Below, piece by piece: positions 46,619 to 56,004 of a stretch of DNA of 64,000 bases (position 1 is the first letter of the stretch; each line of letters opens with the position of its first letter). A program made the position numbers and the translations under genes. This stretch comes from Enterobacter chuandaensis (GTDB taxonomy: Bacteria > Pseudomonadota > Gammaproteobacteria > Enterobacterales > Enterobacteriaceae): the NCBI RefSeq assembly GCF_003594915.1, contig NZ_QZCS01000011.1, forward strand, positions 62,001 to 126,000, read 5' to 3'. Under the pieces are notes generated by a model. That model saw only the letters and a list, made by a program, of their open reading frames with translations, had not been told where the DNA came from and searched no databases.

Positions 46619-48766
46619 TCAACCCATTGCGCTTTCACGCAGCCGGGCTTTCAGCTTGTTATATTCGTCGATCACATACTGTTCCGCCGCGTGCTGATCC
46701 GCAATCGGCTCCACGTTGACGGCGCAGTATTTATACTCCGGCGTTTTGGTTATCGGGCTGAGGTTCTCCGTCACCAGCTCGTTACAGGCGCCAATCCACC
46801 ACTGGTAGGTCATATAGACCGCCCCTTTGTTTGGACGGTCGCTGACCTGCGCGCGGGTAATGATGCGACCTTTGCGCGAATTGACCCACACCAGCGCTTC
46901 ATCCTCAATACCAAGGCGCTTTGCGTCGGCGGTGTTGATTTGCGCATAACCCGGTTCATCAGCCAGCGCGGCGAGGGCTGCACAGTTGCCGGTCATCGAA
47001 CGGCAGGAGTAGTGGCCCACTTCGCGCACGGTAGAGAGCACCATCGGATACTCGTCGGTGAGCTTATCGATTGGCGCGACCCAGTCGCAGGTGAAGAAAT
47101 GCGCCAGCCCGTTCGGCGTGTCGAACTTCTCTTCAAAGAGGTACGACGTGCCCTGATCGGACTCAGACTCATCGCGGCACGGCCACTGGATGTAGCCCAG
47201 TTCACCCATTTTTTCATAGGTTGCCCCATAAAAGTCCGGACACAGGTGGCGCAACTCGTCCCAGATCTCCTGGGTGTTGTTGTAATGCATCGGATAGCCC
47301 ATACGGGTGGCAATTTCGCTGATGATCTGCCAGTCGGTTTTGAGGTCCCACTTAGGCTCGACAGCCTTGAAGAAGCGCTGGAAGCCGCGATCTGCCGCCG
47401 TATAGACACCTTCATGCTCGCCCCAGGAGGTCGACGGCAGGATCACATCCGCCGCCGCCGCGGTTTTGGTCATGAAGATATCCTGGACAATCACCAGCTC
47501 CAGATCCTCAAAGCCTTTGCGCACCGCAGACAGCTCGGCATCGGTCTGGAGCGGATCTTCACCCATGATGTAGGCCGCACGCACTTCACCGTGCGCCGCG
47601 CGGTGCGGCAGCTCGCTGATGCGATAGCCGGTGTGTGCCGGCAGGCTCTCCACGCCCCAGGCCTTCGCAAACTTCTCGCGGTTTTCCGGGAACTTGACGT
47701 ACTGATAGCCTGGATACGTGTCCGGCAGCGCGCCCATATCGCAGGCGCCCTGGACGTTATTCTGGCCGCGAACCGGGTTAACGCCGACGTGCGCCTTGCC
47801 CAGATTACCCGTAAGCATCGCGAGGCTCGTCAGGGAACGCACGGTTTCCACGCCCTGGTAGAACTGGGTCACGCCCATGCCCCACAGGATGGCGGCGGTT
47901 TTCGCCCCGGCATACATCCGCGCCGCCTGACGGATCTCCTGCGCGCTCACGCCGGTGATCGCTTCCACCGACTCCGGCGTATAGCCTTCGACGATTTTCC
48001 GATACTCTTCAAAGCCTTCCGTACGGCTCGCGACAAACGCCTGGTCGTACAGGTTCTCCTCAATAATGACGTGCCCCATCGCATTCAACAGCGCGATGTT
48101 CGAGCCGTTTTTCAGTGCGATGTGCATATCCGCAATGCGCGCGGTTTCAATTTTACGCGGATCGCAGACGATGATTTTCGCCCCGTTCTGTTTAGCGCGA
48201 ATAACGTGATTCGCGACGATAGGGTGAGAATCCGCCGGGTTATAGCCAAAGATGAACACCAGATCGGTGTTATCTATCTCGTTGATGGCATTACTCATTG
48301 CGCCGTTACCGACCGACTGGTGCAGACCTGCAACCGATGGGCCGTGTCAAACGCGAGCGCAGCAGTCGACGTTATTGGTTCCAATAACGGCGCGCGCGAA
48401 TTTTTGCATCACATAGTTGGTTTCATTCCCGGTCCCGCGTGAAGAGCCGGTGGTCTGAATCGCATCCGGGCCATACTTGGCCTTGATGGCGCTCAGGCGC
48501 GTGGCGACGTAATCCAGCGCCTCGTTCCAGGAGACGGTTTCCAGCTTGCCGCCGCGCTCGCGGCGGATCATAGGGGTTTTCAGGCGCGGGGTGAGGATTT
48601 GGGTATCGTTAATAAAATCCCAGCCGTAATACCCCTTCAGGCACAGCGTGCCCTGGTTGGTTTTCCCCTGCGCGGCTTCCGCCCGGACGATTTTGCCGTT
48701 ATCGACCACCAGGTGGATCTTGCAACCTGAGGCACAATAAGGGCAAACCGTGACGACTTTTTTCAT
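46619..48766 (-). CDS. fdhF: Formate dehydrogenase H, selenoprotein FdhF (TGA = Sec140)
   Basis: A 715-residue molybdenum (bis-MGD), [4Fe-4S] and selenocysteine enzyme that oxidises formate to CO2 and passes electrons to hydrogenase 3 in the formate hydrogenlyase complex. The cluster cysteines are in CPYCASGC with a later Cys in TLCLKGYYG. The frame has a TGA at 48349-48347 after VDCCARV, at the position of Sec140, and a SECIS hairpin follows directly, so this is one intact gene, not a frameshift. With both parts joined the length equals E. coli FdhF. The start ATG at 48766 gives MKKVVTVCPYC. A sigma-54 promoter lies upstream. Confidence 0.97.
48311..48349 (-). promoter_or_regulatory. SECIS element of fdhF with the UGA codon
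   Basis: Directly after the TGA (48349-48347), the transcript can fold around TGCAGGTCTGCA (48332-48321), exposing the GGUCU loop that SelB recognises in E. coli fdhF. The surrounding bases match the E. coli element as I remember it nearly exactly. Confidence 0.9.
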
Positions 48767-48805
48767 CAGTCTGCTCCAGTTATTCAAATCTTTCGCACCG
48801 ACTAA

Positions 48806-48821
48806 TGCAGCTTCTATGCCA
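48806..48821 (-). promoter_or_regulatory. Sigma-54 promoter of fdhF
   Basis: On the minus strand TGGCATAGAAGCTGCA has GG and GC exactly ten bases apart, fitting the -24/-12 consensus. It lies 40 bases before the fdhF ATG. In E. coli fdhF is driven by RpoN with FhlA. Confidence 0.85.
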
Positions 48822-49020
48822 TGTTTTTAGTGTGGTTACTCCCCGGCTCTACGGTACATTCCCGGAGAAATCCCTGACGAAAAGCAGACTATCGTCAAAA
48901 TTGACGTGTCGAATGAGCGGCGGATGTGACATGGGTTGAATTTCCGTCATGGAAAAACCCATTTGACTGGAGCCGACGGCAGAATGGTTCAGACTTAACA
49001 TAATCCCCTGACGGAAGCAT

Positions 49021-49755
49021 ATGATGAAACCGGCGATTCTGGTGGTTGATGACGATATAGCAGTGTGTGAACTGCTGCAGGATGTGCTGAGCGAGCACGT
49101 CTTTAGCGTGCTTGTCTGCCACAACGGCCAGGACGCGCTGCGGCAGGTCCAGCAGGAGCCGGCTATCGCGCTTGTTCTGCTGGACATGATGCTGCCGGAC
49201 ATTAACGGCCTGCAGGTTTTGCTGCAGCTGCAAAAGCTGCGTCCGGCACTGCCGGTGGTGATGTTAACCGGGCTGGGCAGTGAATCAGACGTGGTGGTGG
49301 GGCTGGAGATGGGGGCTGACGATTATATTGGCAAGCCGTTTAATCCACGCGTGGTGGTGGCCCGGGTTAAAGCCGTGTTGCGGCGTACCGGGGCGCTGGC
49401 AGCCGAAGCGCCGATACCGCGCGCGGCGGGGATAACCTTTAACGACTGGACGCTGGACACCACCCGCTGTGAACTGATTGATCCGCAGCGTAACGTCGTG
49501 CCGCTGACTCAGGGTGAATATGGCCTGCTGTTGGCGCTCACGCAAAATGCCCGCCGGGTACTCAGCCGCGAGCAACTGCTTGAACTCACCCACAGCGAAA
49601 GTACCGAGGTGTTCGACCGCACGATTGACGTGTTGATCATGCGCCTGCGCCGGAAAATTGAAGCTAACCCGCATCAGCCTGCGCTTATCAAAACCATACG
49701 TGGGCTGGGCTACGTTTTTGCCGCCGATGTGTCTCATAGCGAGAAAGCAGCCTAG
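49021..49755 (+). CDS. OmpR/PhoB-family response regulator of the sugar cluster
   Basis: A 244-residue response regulator with a receiver domain (acidic Asp10-Asp12, phospho-acceptor Asp55 in LLDMMLPD, Thr in VVMLTG, Lys in YIGKPF) and a winged-helix effector domain (LTQGEYGLLLALTQNARRVL to IRGLGYVF). It converges with the sugar kinase gene and overlaps its end by 4 bases. The probable partner is the hybrid histidine kinase at 56005, on the far side of the sugar operon. Its target is likely that operon, by context only. Confidence 0.85.
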   Translation: MMKPAILVVDDDIAVCELLQDVLSEHVFSVLVCHNGQDALRQVQQEPAIALVLLDMMLPDINGLQVLLQLQKLRPALPVVMLTGLGSESDVVVGLEMGADDYIGKPFNPRVVVARVKAVLRRTGALAAEAPIPRAAGITFNDWTLDTTRCELIDPQRNVVPLTQGEYGLLLALTQNARRVLSREQLLELTHSESTEVFDRTIDVLIMRLRRKIEANPHQPALIKTIRGLGYVFAADVSHSEKAA

Positions 49756-50756
49756 GTACTCTCTTTAATAAACAGCTTCAGCTCGTCCAGCGTTTTCGCG
49801 CCGTCAATCGCATTGGCCGCCAGCAGGCTGGCCCGCGCGCAGGCGTGCGCCAGATAAATGCTCTCCGTTAGCGTGAACGATTCATGGCAGCCGTATAAAA
49901 AGCCCGCGCAAAACGCGTCGCCCGCGCCGACGCTGCCGATTATCTCGTTCTGCTCCAGCCTCCACGACGGAACCCATTTGCCTGCTTCTCCCGGGGCTTC
50001 ACCCCATGCCCCTTCCGGGCAGTGGATCACCACCCGCTGGCGAACGCCTGCCGCCAGCAGCTGCGTCGCGGCCTCGGCGATATGGGCGATGTTCAGCGCA
50101 TCGTTGCCGTCGCGCATCTCCAGCCCGCTAAACTCCCCGGCTTCCAGCTCGTTAATGACCAGATAATCAAGATGGCGAAGGGCAGGGAAGACCAGCGGCT
50201 GATAGCGCGGGGCACCCTTGCGGGACACCAGATCGAGCGAGGTTTCATACCCGTACTCACGCATCTGCGCCAGCAGCCGCGCGCTGCGGGTGCCAAACTC
50301 GTCATCCGGCATGTCCAGGCTGTCGAGCAGCAGCAGGTAGCCGAGATGGAAGATCTTCATCGATCCGTCGAGACGATCGAAGGCGGGAAGATCCAGCAGG
50401 CGGTTAGCGCCCGGCGAGTGGAAAAAGGTGCGCTGTCCGCTGGGATCGGTCATCACCTGCGACATGGAGGTCGGGGCGAAGGTGGTGCGCTGCACCCGCT
50501 GGCGGTTGACGTGATACTGGTCGAGCATCGCCAGAATGTAATCCCCGTCGCCGTCTTCCCCGATCAGCCCCACCGCCTGCAGCGGCAGGCCTGCATGCAT
50601 TTTCGCCAGCGTCAACAGAACGTTGAGCGGCGCGCCGCCGGTTGAGCGTTCGCTGTGGGTGATTTCCGCCAGCCAGCCGCGCTCCGGCCACTGCACGATC
50701 TGGTGGACGTGATCCACCAGCATGTTGCCTGCGGCGATGATGCCTTTGCGTTCCAT
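49752..50756 (-). CDS. PfkB-family carbohydrate kinase
   Basis: A 334-residue sugar kinase of the PfkB/ribokinase family. The N-terminal substrate region GGAPLNVLLTLAKM and the C-terminal active-site signature GSVGAGDAFCAGFLYG with the catalytic Asp are intact. It overlaps the aldolase stop in TAATG. In this cluster it probably phosphorylates the ketose made by the lyxose isomerase or a related sugar before aldol cleavage; the exact substrate cannot be read from sequence. Confidence 0.88.
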   Translation of the reverse strand: MERKGIIAAGNMLVDHVHQIVQWPERGWLAEITHSERSTGGAPLNVLLTLAKMHAGLPLQAVGLIGEDGDGDYILAMLDQYHVNRQRVQRTTFAPTSMSQVMTDPSGQRTFFHSPGANRLLDLPAFDRLDGSMKIFHLGYLLLLDSLDMPDDEFGTRSARLLAQMREYGYETSLDLVSRKGAPRYQPLVFPALRHLDYLVINELEAGEFSGLEMRDGNDALNIAHIAEAATQLLAAGVRQRVVIHCPEGAWGEAPGEAGKWVPSWRLEQNEIIGSVGAGDAFCAGFLYGCHESFTLTESIYLAHACARASLLAANAIDGAKTLDELKLFIKEST

Positions 50757-51619
50757 TATGCCTGCCCCGCGCTGCCGAAGACGCGCATCTGCTCGGCGAC
50801 CGTATCGGTTATCGCCTCTTCTATCCCCAGCAGCAGTTCGGCAAACTCATCGTACAGCGGCTGGCGGTTCGCCATACGCTGCTCAACGGCGGCGAGCGCG
50901 GCCTGCGACATGCCGGTGTAGAAGTTGATTTTATGAATGCCCAGCTCGATGGCGCGGCGGAAGTCGGCATCGCTAATCCCGGAGCCGCCGTGCAGCACCA
51001 GCGGCAGCCCCGTCTGCTGAGGAATGGCGTCCAGGCGCGGGAAATCGAGCTTCGGCTCGCCTTTGTATTTGCCGTGCGCGTTGCCGATGGCGACCGCCAG
51101 CGCGTCGATGCCGGTCTTATCGACAAATTCGCGCGCCAGCTGCGGGTCGGTAAAGCACGCTTCGTCCGCATGACCGTAGAGCGCGCCGCCTTCATCCCCG
51201 CCGACCGCGCCCAGCTCCGCCTCCACCGAGACGCCCACCGCGTGGCACATCTTCACCACTTCCCGGGTCTGGCGAATGTTCTCCTCATAGCTCAGCGTCG
51301 AGCCGTCGAACATCACCGAGCTAAACCCCAGGCGCAGGGCGCGCACGACGGCCTCGAAATGCAGGCCGTGGTCGAGATTCAGCACCACGGGAATATCGTG
51401 ACGGGCGGCTTCGAACTTGACCGCTTCGACAAGCGAATCCAGGGACACATACTTAAAGTGCACTTCGGCGATGTTGATGATAAACGGCGAGCGTTCCTGC
51501 TTTGCGGCGGCAAACAGCGCGCGCAGAAAGTGGGAGTCGAGCACGTTAAACGCGCCCAGCGCGTAGCGATGTTTCCTGGCGTGCTCAAGACCGTCGGCAA
51601 GAGAAATCAGTGGCATCAT
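50756..51619 (-). CDS. Class II (zinc) ketose-bisphosphate aldolase family protein
   Basis: A 287-residue class II aldolase related to FbaA, GatY and AgaY. The zinc histidines are seen in NLDHGLHFE and VLHGGSGISD, the catalytic acid in FDGSTLSYEENI, and AIGNAHGKYKGEP carries another ligand. Two ATG codons stand in tandem (51619, 51616) after AAGGAG; the second has the better spacing. It would split a phosphorylated ketose into dihydroxyacetone phosphate (or a related triose) and an aldehyde, completing the pathway started by the isomerase and kinase around it. Confidence 0.88.
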   Translation of the reverse strand: MMPLISLADGLEHARKHRYALGAFNVLDSHFLRALFAAAKQERSPFIINIAEVHFKYVSLDSLVEAVKFEAARHDIPVVLNLDHGLHFEAVVRALRLGFSSVMFDGSTLSYEENIRQTREVVKMCHAVGVSVEAELGAVGGDEGGALYGHADEACFTDPQLAREFVDKTGIDALAVAIGNAHGKYKGEPKLDFPRLDAIPQQTGLPLVLHGGSGISDADFRRAIELGIHKINFYTGMSQAALAAVEQRMANRQPLYDEFAELLLGIEEAITDTVAEQMRVFGSAGQA

Positions 51620-51626
51620 TCACTCC

Positions 51627-52313
51627 TTATCTCCGAAACAGGTTGTACTCGTTGCACAGCACCAGCACCGCCGGTTCGTCTTCTTCGATGTTGTTATAGC
51701 GGGCAATTGGCTGTAAAAAGTGGTTGTCGTGCTCGTCGTCGTTCACAGAAGACACTTCGCCCACCAGCACGTCGCCAAACCCGCGTTCCCCCCAGAAGCT
51801 GTGATACAGGCAGGGTGTCAGACAGATGCTTTCCCCAGGCGTGAGGCGCAGCTGGCTACCGGGCGCGTGGGTTTGCCGACAGCCGTCTACCGTGACGGTC
51901 ACGTCGGTGTTTTCGGTCTCCTCATGCGCGCCTGCATTCCATAACTCAATAATCAGATTCCCGCCGCCCCGGTTAATGATGTCTTCCCGCTTGCGCCAGT
52001 GAAAATGCATCGGCGTCACCTGGCCGTCGCGAACGTGCATGATTTTTTCGGCGTAGCACTTTTCATAAGGCACGCCGTTGGGCGAGCCGTTGCGCAGGGT
52101 AAACAGCGTCAGGCCCTCAGCGGCAAAGCTATTTCCGCCGAACGCCGTCACGTCCCAGCCGAGCTTGAGGTCGAACACCTCCTGCCATGCGGCCTGATCA
52201 AGCTGCTGCCATTTGGTCGGCGGAAAGCTGGCAAACGGCGGGAGATGTACGTCGTGCATGGAAAAGAACTGTCGCGTGTGGCCGAGAATTTCATTGATGT
52301 CGGAGCGTTTCAT
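51627..52313 (-). CDS. D-lyxose ketol-isomerase (D-lyxose isomerase)
   Basis: A 228-residue cupin-fold isomerase matching the E. coli O157 D-lyxose isomerase in length and motifs. The metal-binding residues are in MHFHWRKREDIINRGGG (His-x-His and Glu) and CLYHSFWGERG. It converts D-lyxose to D-xylulose, and D-mannose to D-fructose more weakly. The ATG at 52313 follows AGGAGT. It stands between the importer genes and the aldolase-kinase pair in one minus-strand operon. Confidence 0.9.
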   Translation of the reverse strand: MKRSDINEILGHTRQFFSMHDVHLPPFASFPPTKWQQLDQAAWQEVFDLKLGWDVTAFGGNSFAAEGLTLFTLRNGSPNGVPYEKCYAEKIMHVRDGQVTPMHFHWRKREDIINRGGGNLIIELWNAGAHEETENTDVTVTVDGCRQTHAPGSQLRLTPGESICLTPCLYHSFWGERGFGDVLVGEVSSVNDDEHDNHFLQPIARYNNIEEDEPAVLVLCNEYNLFRR

Positions 52314-52343
52314 GGGGACTCCTGGCATTATGTGCAAAACGTA

Positions 52344-52392
52344 CCCCTCATCCTAACCCTCTCCCCTTTGGGGAGAGGGCCGGGGTGAGGGG
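52344..52392. repeat. CCCTCTCCC/GGGAGAGGG palindromic repeat, copy 4 (longest)
   Basis: CCCCTCATCCTAACCCTC, TCCCCTTTGGGGA and GAGGGCCGGGGTGAGGGG form a nearly symmetric 49-base palindrome. It lies inside the sugar operon between the binding-protein and isomerase genes, where it could stabilise the upstream mRNA and set a higher level for the binding protein. Confidence 0.88.
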
Positions 52393-52394
52393 TG

Positions 52395-53336
52395 TTATTT
52401 AACCGTCCACCCCTTATACGTGCCGACGTTCTTTTTATCGATCATCGTCACCGGGATCAGCACAGGCTCTTTCGGCGCAGGTTTGCCCTGCAGAATGTCA
52501 TAGCCGATCTCCACCGCCTTCGCCGCCATCACCTGCGGATCCTGCGCTGGCGTCGCCACAAACAGGGAGTTTTCGCGCTTCAGCGCCTCTTCACCGTCCG
52601 GGGAACCGTCCACGCCGACGATAAAGAACTCGTTGCGCTGGGCCTGTTTCGCTGCCAGATCGGCACCGATCGCCGTCGGATCGTTAATCGCAAATACGCC
52701 GTCGATCTTCGGATTGGCCGCCAGCAGGGAGGTCATGACTTCCAGTCCGCCTTCACGACTGCCCTTGGCGTTTTGGTTATCCGAGAGCACCTTGATATCC
52801 GGATGTTTTTTGAATTCCGTCTGGCAGCCTTCCACACGGTTCTGCACCGCAGAGACCGGTGGTCCGTTGATGATCACCACGTTGCCTTTGCCTTTCAGGC
52901 GGTCGGTAATGTACTTACAGGCCATCTCCCCCGCCTGGGTGTTATCGGAGGTGATGGTTGCATCGGCCCCTTCCGCCGCCACGTCCACCGCCACGACCAC
53001 GATCCCCGCCTCTTTGGCGCGCTTCACCGCCGGGCCGATCCCTTTGGAGTCCGCGGCGTTGAGGATGATCATGTCCACCTTCGCGGCGATGAAGTTATCG
53101 ATCTGCGACACCTGCTGGCCCAGATCGTAACCGCTGGAGACCAGCGTCACCTTGACGTTATCGCCAGCCAGCTTGCGTGCTTCCAGCTCGGCACCTTTGG
53201 TGATCTGCACGAAGAACGGGTTAGCCAGGTCGCCCACCGTCACGCCGATGGACTTCAGATCTTTTGCCTGCGCAAACGGCGTTGCGGCCAGCAGCGCGCC
53301 AGCACAGAGCGCGGTCACTAAGGGTTTCAAACGCAT
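52395..53336 (-). CDS. Periplasmic sugar-binding protein (RbsB-like) of an ABC importer
   Basis: A 313-residue exported protein of the ribose/galactose-binding family (Peripla_BP_4). The signal peptide is MRLKPLVTALCAGALLAATP up to AQA; the mature part begins KDLKSIGVTVGDLANPFFVQ, and conserved binding residues occur around GVDGSPDGEEAL and FAINDPTAIG. It would deliver a pentose or hexose to the permease encoded just upstream; D-lyxose or a similar sugar is suggested by the isomerase in the operon. Confidence 0.9.
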   Translation of the reverse strand: MRLKPLVTALCAGALLAATPFAQAKDLKSIGVTVGDLANPFFVQITKGAELEARKLAGDNVKVTLVSSGYDLGQQVSQIDNFIAAKVDMIILNAADSKGIGPAVKRAKEAGIVVVAVDVAAEGADATITSDNTQAGEMACKYITDRLKGKGNVVIINGPPVSAVQNRVEGCQTEFKKHPDIKVLSDNQNAKGSREGGLEVMTSLLAANPKIDGVFAINDPTAIGADLAAKQAQRNEFFIVGVDGSPDGEEALKRENSLFVATPAQDPQVMAAKAVEIGYDILQGKPAPKEPVLIPVTMIDKKNVGTYKGWTVK

Positions 53337-53366
53337 CTTGTCTTCCTCGCTTGTAGGGTATTGTTG

Positions 53367-54362
53367 TTATGCACTTTGATGGTGTCGTGTACGGTATTTG
53401 TCGATCAGCACCGCTATGATGATCACCGCCCCTTTGATCACCAGCTGCCAGAAGTAGGAGACGCCCATCAGCGTCATGCCGTTGTTGAGGGTGGCGATGA
53501 TCAGCGCCCCCACCAGCGTGCCGGTGATCGTGCCGATCCCGCCGACGAAGCTGGTGCCGCCGAGGATCACCGCCGCAATCGCATCCAGCTCATAACCCGT
53601 GCCGAGGTTGCCGTTGGCGCTGTAGAGGCGCGAGGCGCTCATGACGCCGCCGAGACCTGAGAGCAGGCCGCTCATGCCATAAACAAACAGCAGCACCAGC
53701 CAGACCTTGATGCCCGTTAAGCGCGCCGCCTGCATGTTGCCGCCGACCGCGTAGATATGAACGCCGAGCGTGGTGCGGCGCAGGATAAACCAGCACACCG
53801 CAATGACCGCCAGGGCAATGACCACCAGCCACGGAATGGGGCCGAGATAGTTATTGCCGATCCACTCGAAGCTGATGTTGGAGTTAATCACCGTGGTACC
53901 GTCCGCCAGCAGGTAGGCCGCGCCGCGCAGCGCCGTATAGGTGCCGAGCGTGACGATAAACGGCGGCAGCCCGGCGAAGGCCACCAGCGCGCCGTTGAAC
54001 AGCCCCAGCACCATGCCGAGCATCAGCGCCGCCGGAATGGAGAGCATCGCAAATTCAGGGATAAGCGAGACCACCATCGCCGCCACCGCCGTGGTGCCCA
54101 GAATCGAGCCCACGGAGAGGTCAATCCCGCCGGTTAAGATGATGAAGGTCATCCCCGCCGCCAGCACAATGTTGATCGACGCCTGACGGGTAATGTTGAG
54201 CAAGTTACTTTCGGTAAAGAAGTTGGGCGCGATAAAGCCAAATACCGCCACAATCAGGATTAAAATCGGCAAAATGCCGACCGTTTGCATCAGATCGCTC
54301 ATCAGCATTTTTTTGGCGGAGGCGGATTTCGCCACCTGCTGCGGATGGGTTGGAGTTGTCAT
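53367..54362 (-). CDS. ABC sugar importer permease (RbsC-like)
   Basis: A 331-residue inner-membrane protein of the BPD_transp_2 family with about ten helices. The family stretches [19 protein letters not shown] and [20 protein letters not shown] (ATPase-contact loop) are intact. The start ATG overlaps the ATPase gene stop by 4 bases. It forms the channel of the sugar importer with the ATPase upstream and the binding protein downstream. Confidence 0.92.
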   Translation of the reverse strand: MTTPTHPQQVAKSASAKKMLMSDLMQTVGILPILILIVAVFGFIAPNFFTESNLLNITRQASINIVLAAGMTFIILTGGIDLSVGSILGTTAVAAMVVSLIPEFAMLSIPAALMLGMVLGLFNGALVAFAGLPPFIVTLGTYTALRGAAYLLADGTTVINSNISFEWIGNNYLGPIPWLVVIALAVIAVCWFILRRTTLGVHIYAVGGNMQAARLTGIKVWLVLLFVYGMSGLLSGLGGVMSASRLYSANGNLGTGYELDAIAAVILGGTSFVGGIGTITGTLVGALIIATLNNGMTLMGVSYFWQLVIKGAVIIIAVLIDKYRTRHHQSA

Positions 54363-55879
54363 GATTGCACCGCCTGATGATGTGTGTCGTTCACGCCGGT
54401 TGCCAGCGTCATAATGTTTTCCTGAGAGATGTCGCGCCCGTGCAGTTCACCCGCTATGCTGCCTTCCCGCATCACGTAGACCCGGTCGCTCATCCCCACC
54501 ACTTCCGGCAGCTCGCTGGAGATCATCAGAATCGCCACCCCCTTGCGCGCCATCTGGTTCATGATGCGGTAGATCTCGCTTTTCGCGCCGACGTCCACCC
54601 CGCGCGTGGGTTCGTCGAGAATCAGAATGCGCGGACCAATCGCCACCCAGCGGGAGATCAGAAGCTTTTGCTGGTTGCCGCCGGAGAGCCCGCCCGCGCG
54701 CACCTGAGAATGGGGTACGCGGATGTTGAGCAGGGCGATAGCATCATCGGAAATAGATTGGGCTTTTTTGCGGTTTAACATGCCGAAGGTGGCGTCGCGC
54801 TCCAGCGTCGCCATGGTGATGTTCTCCTGCGCCGCCAGCTCCAGAAACAGCCCTTGCTCCTTGCGGTTCTCGGTAAGAAAACCGATGCCATTTTCAATGG
54901 CCGCGCGCGGGGAGTGGATGACCACCGGTTCGCCGTCCACCTCAATCATCCCGCCGGTGGCCTTGCGCACGCCGAAGATCAACTGCGCCAGCTCGGAGCG
55001 CCCGGCCCCGACCAGGCCCGCGAGCCCGACGATTTCGCCGGAGCGCACCTGCAGGCTGCACGGCAGCACTTTTTTACCGTCGGTGAGGTGGTGCACGTTC
55101 AGACGCGGGCTGCCGAGGGGAATATCGCGCTCTTTGTTAAACAGATCGCTGAGCGGACGGCCCACCATCATTTTCACCAGCTCGGAGGCGTTGAGCTTGT
55201 CACGCGTCAGGCTGCCGACGTACTGCCCGTCGCGCAGAACGCTCACGCGGTCAGAGAGTTCATACACTTCCGCCATGCGGTGGCTGATATAGATAATCGC
55301 CATGCCTTCATCGCGCAGGCGCAAAATCAGTTCGAACAGGCGGTGGGTTTCGCGGGAGGAGAGGGCGGCGGTGGGTTCGTCCATCACCAGGATGCGGCTG
55401 TTGCGGTGCAGCGCGCGGGCGATTTCCACCTGCTGCTGCTCGGCGATGGTCAGCTTCATCACCAGGTCGGTGGCGCTGAACTGCGCGCCGAGACGGTCAA
55501 TCACCGCCTGCGCCTGGGCGGCCATCTCCTTGCGCTGCACCAGCCCGCCGCGCGACAGCTCGCTGCCGAGGAAGATATTTTCCGCGACGGTCAGATTGGG
55601 GGCGAGCTGCATCTCCTGGTAAATCAGGGTAATGCCAGCGGCCAGCGCGTCCTTCGGCCCTTTGATGTGAAACGGCTGGCCGTCGATCAGGATCTCGCCG
55701 CCGGTGGCGGTATAGGCTCCCGCGAGGATCTTCATCAGCGTGCTTTTCCCTGCGCCGTTTTCCCCCATCAGCGCGTGGATCTCACCGGGGAAGACCGTCA
55801 AATCTACACCCTTGAGCGCGTGAAAATTGCCGAAGGTTTTGGCAATGTGGCGCATCTCTAAAACCGGGGTTCTGCTCAT
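54359..55879 (-). CDS. ABC sugar importer ATPase (RbsA-like, two domains)
   Basis: A 506-residue fused double ATPase. The first half has Walker [12 protein letters not shown], signature [12 protein letters not shown] and Walker [12 protein letters not shown]; the second half has [24 protein letters not shown] and [12 protein letters not shown], with the usual degenerate second Walker A. It is the first gene of the operon ATPase-permease-binding protein-isomerase-aldolase-kinase and is divergent from the hybrid kinase at 56005. Confidence 0.94.
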   Translation of the reverse strand: MSRTPVLEMRHIAKTFGNFHALKGVDLTVFPGEIHALMGENGAGKSTLMKILAGAYTATGGEILIDGQPFHIKGPKDALAAGITLIYQEMQLAPNLTVAENIFLGSELSRGGLVQRKEMAAQAQAVIDRLGAQFSATDLVMKLTIAEQQQVEIARALHRNSRILVMDEPTAALSSRETHRLFELILRLRDEGMAIIYISHRMAEVYELSDRVSVLRDGQYVGSLTRDKLNASELVKMMVGRPLSDLFNKERDIPLGSPRLNVHHLTDGKKVLPCSLQVRSGEIVGLAGLVGAGRSELAQLIFGVRKATGGMIEVDGEPVVIHSPRAAIENGIGFLTENRKEQGLFLELAAQENITMATLERDATFGMLNRKKAQSISDDAIALLNIRVPHSQVRAGGLSGGNQQKLLISRWVAIGPRILILDEPTRGVDVGAKSEIYRIMNQMARKGVAILMISSELPEVVGMSDRVYVMREGSIAGELHGRDISQENIMTLATGVNDTHHQAVQS

Positions 55880-56004
55880 GGCGGATCTCCTGTGAACGTC
55901 GATATCTGCACTTCATCACAGGTGCGTAAATGCAAAATGTCAGAAGCTGTTCATATTTGTCATAGTTATGAATAGCGAATGTGGATCACAGTTACGGAGT
56001 CAAC

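Noticed and set aside
48301-48360. Apparent frameshift or nonsense mutation in fdhF
   Set aside because: The stop is TGA at the Sec140 position with a SECIS hairpin, so it is recoded.
46691-48442. 583-codon plus-strand open frame opposite fdhF
   Set aside because: Antisense shadow of a high-GC gene; the translated protein is rich in Arg, His and Val with no domain, and the minus strand encodes a perfectly conserved selenoprotein.
54854-55861. 335-codon plus-strand open frame opposite the ABC ATPase gene
   Set aside because: Shadow of the RbsA-like gene; composition is typical of antisense frames.
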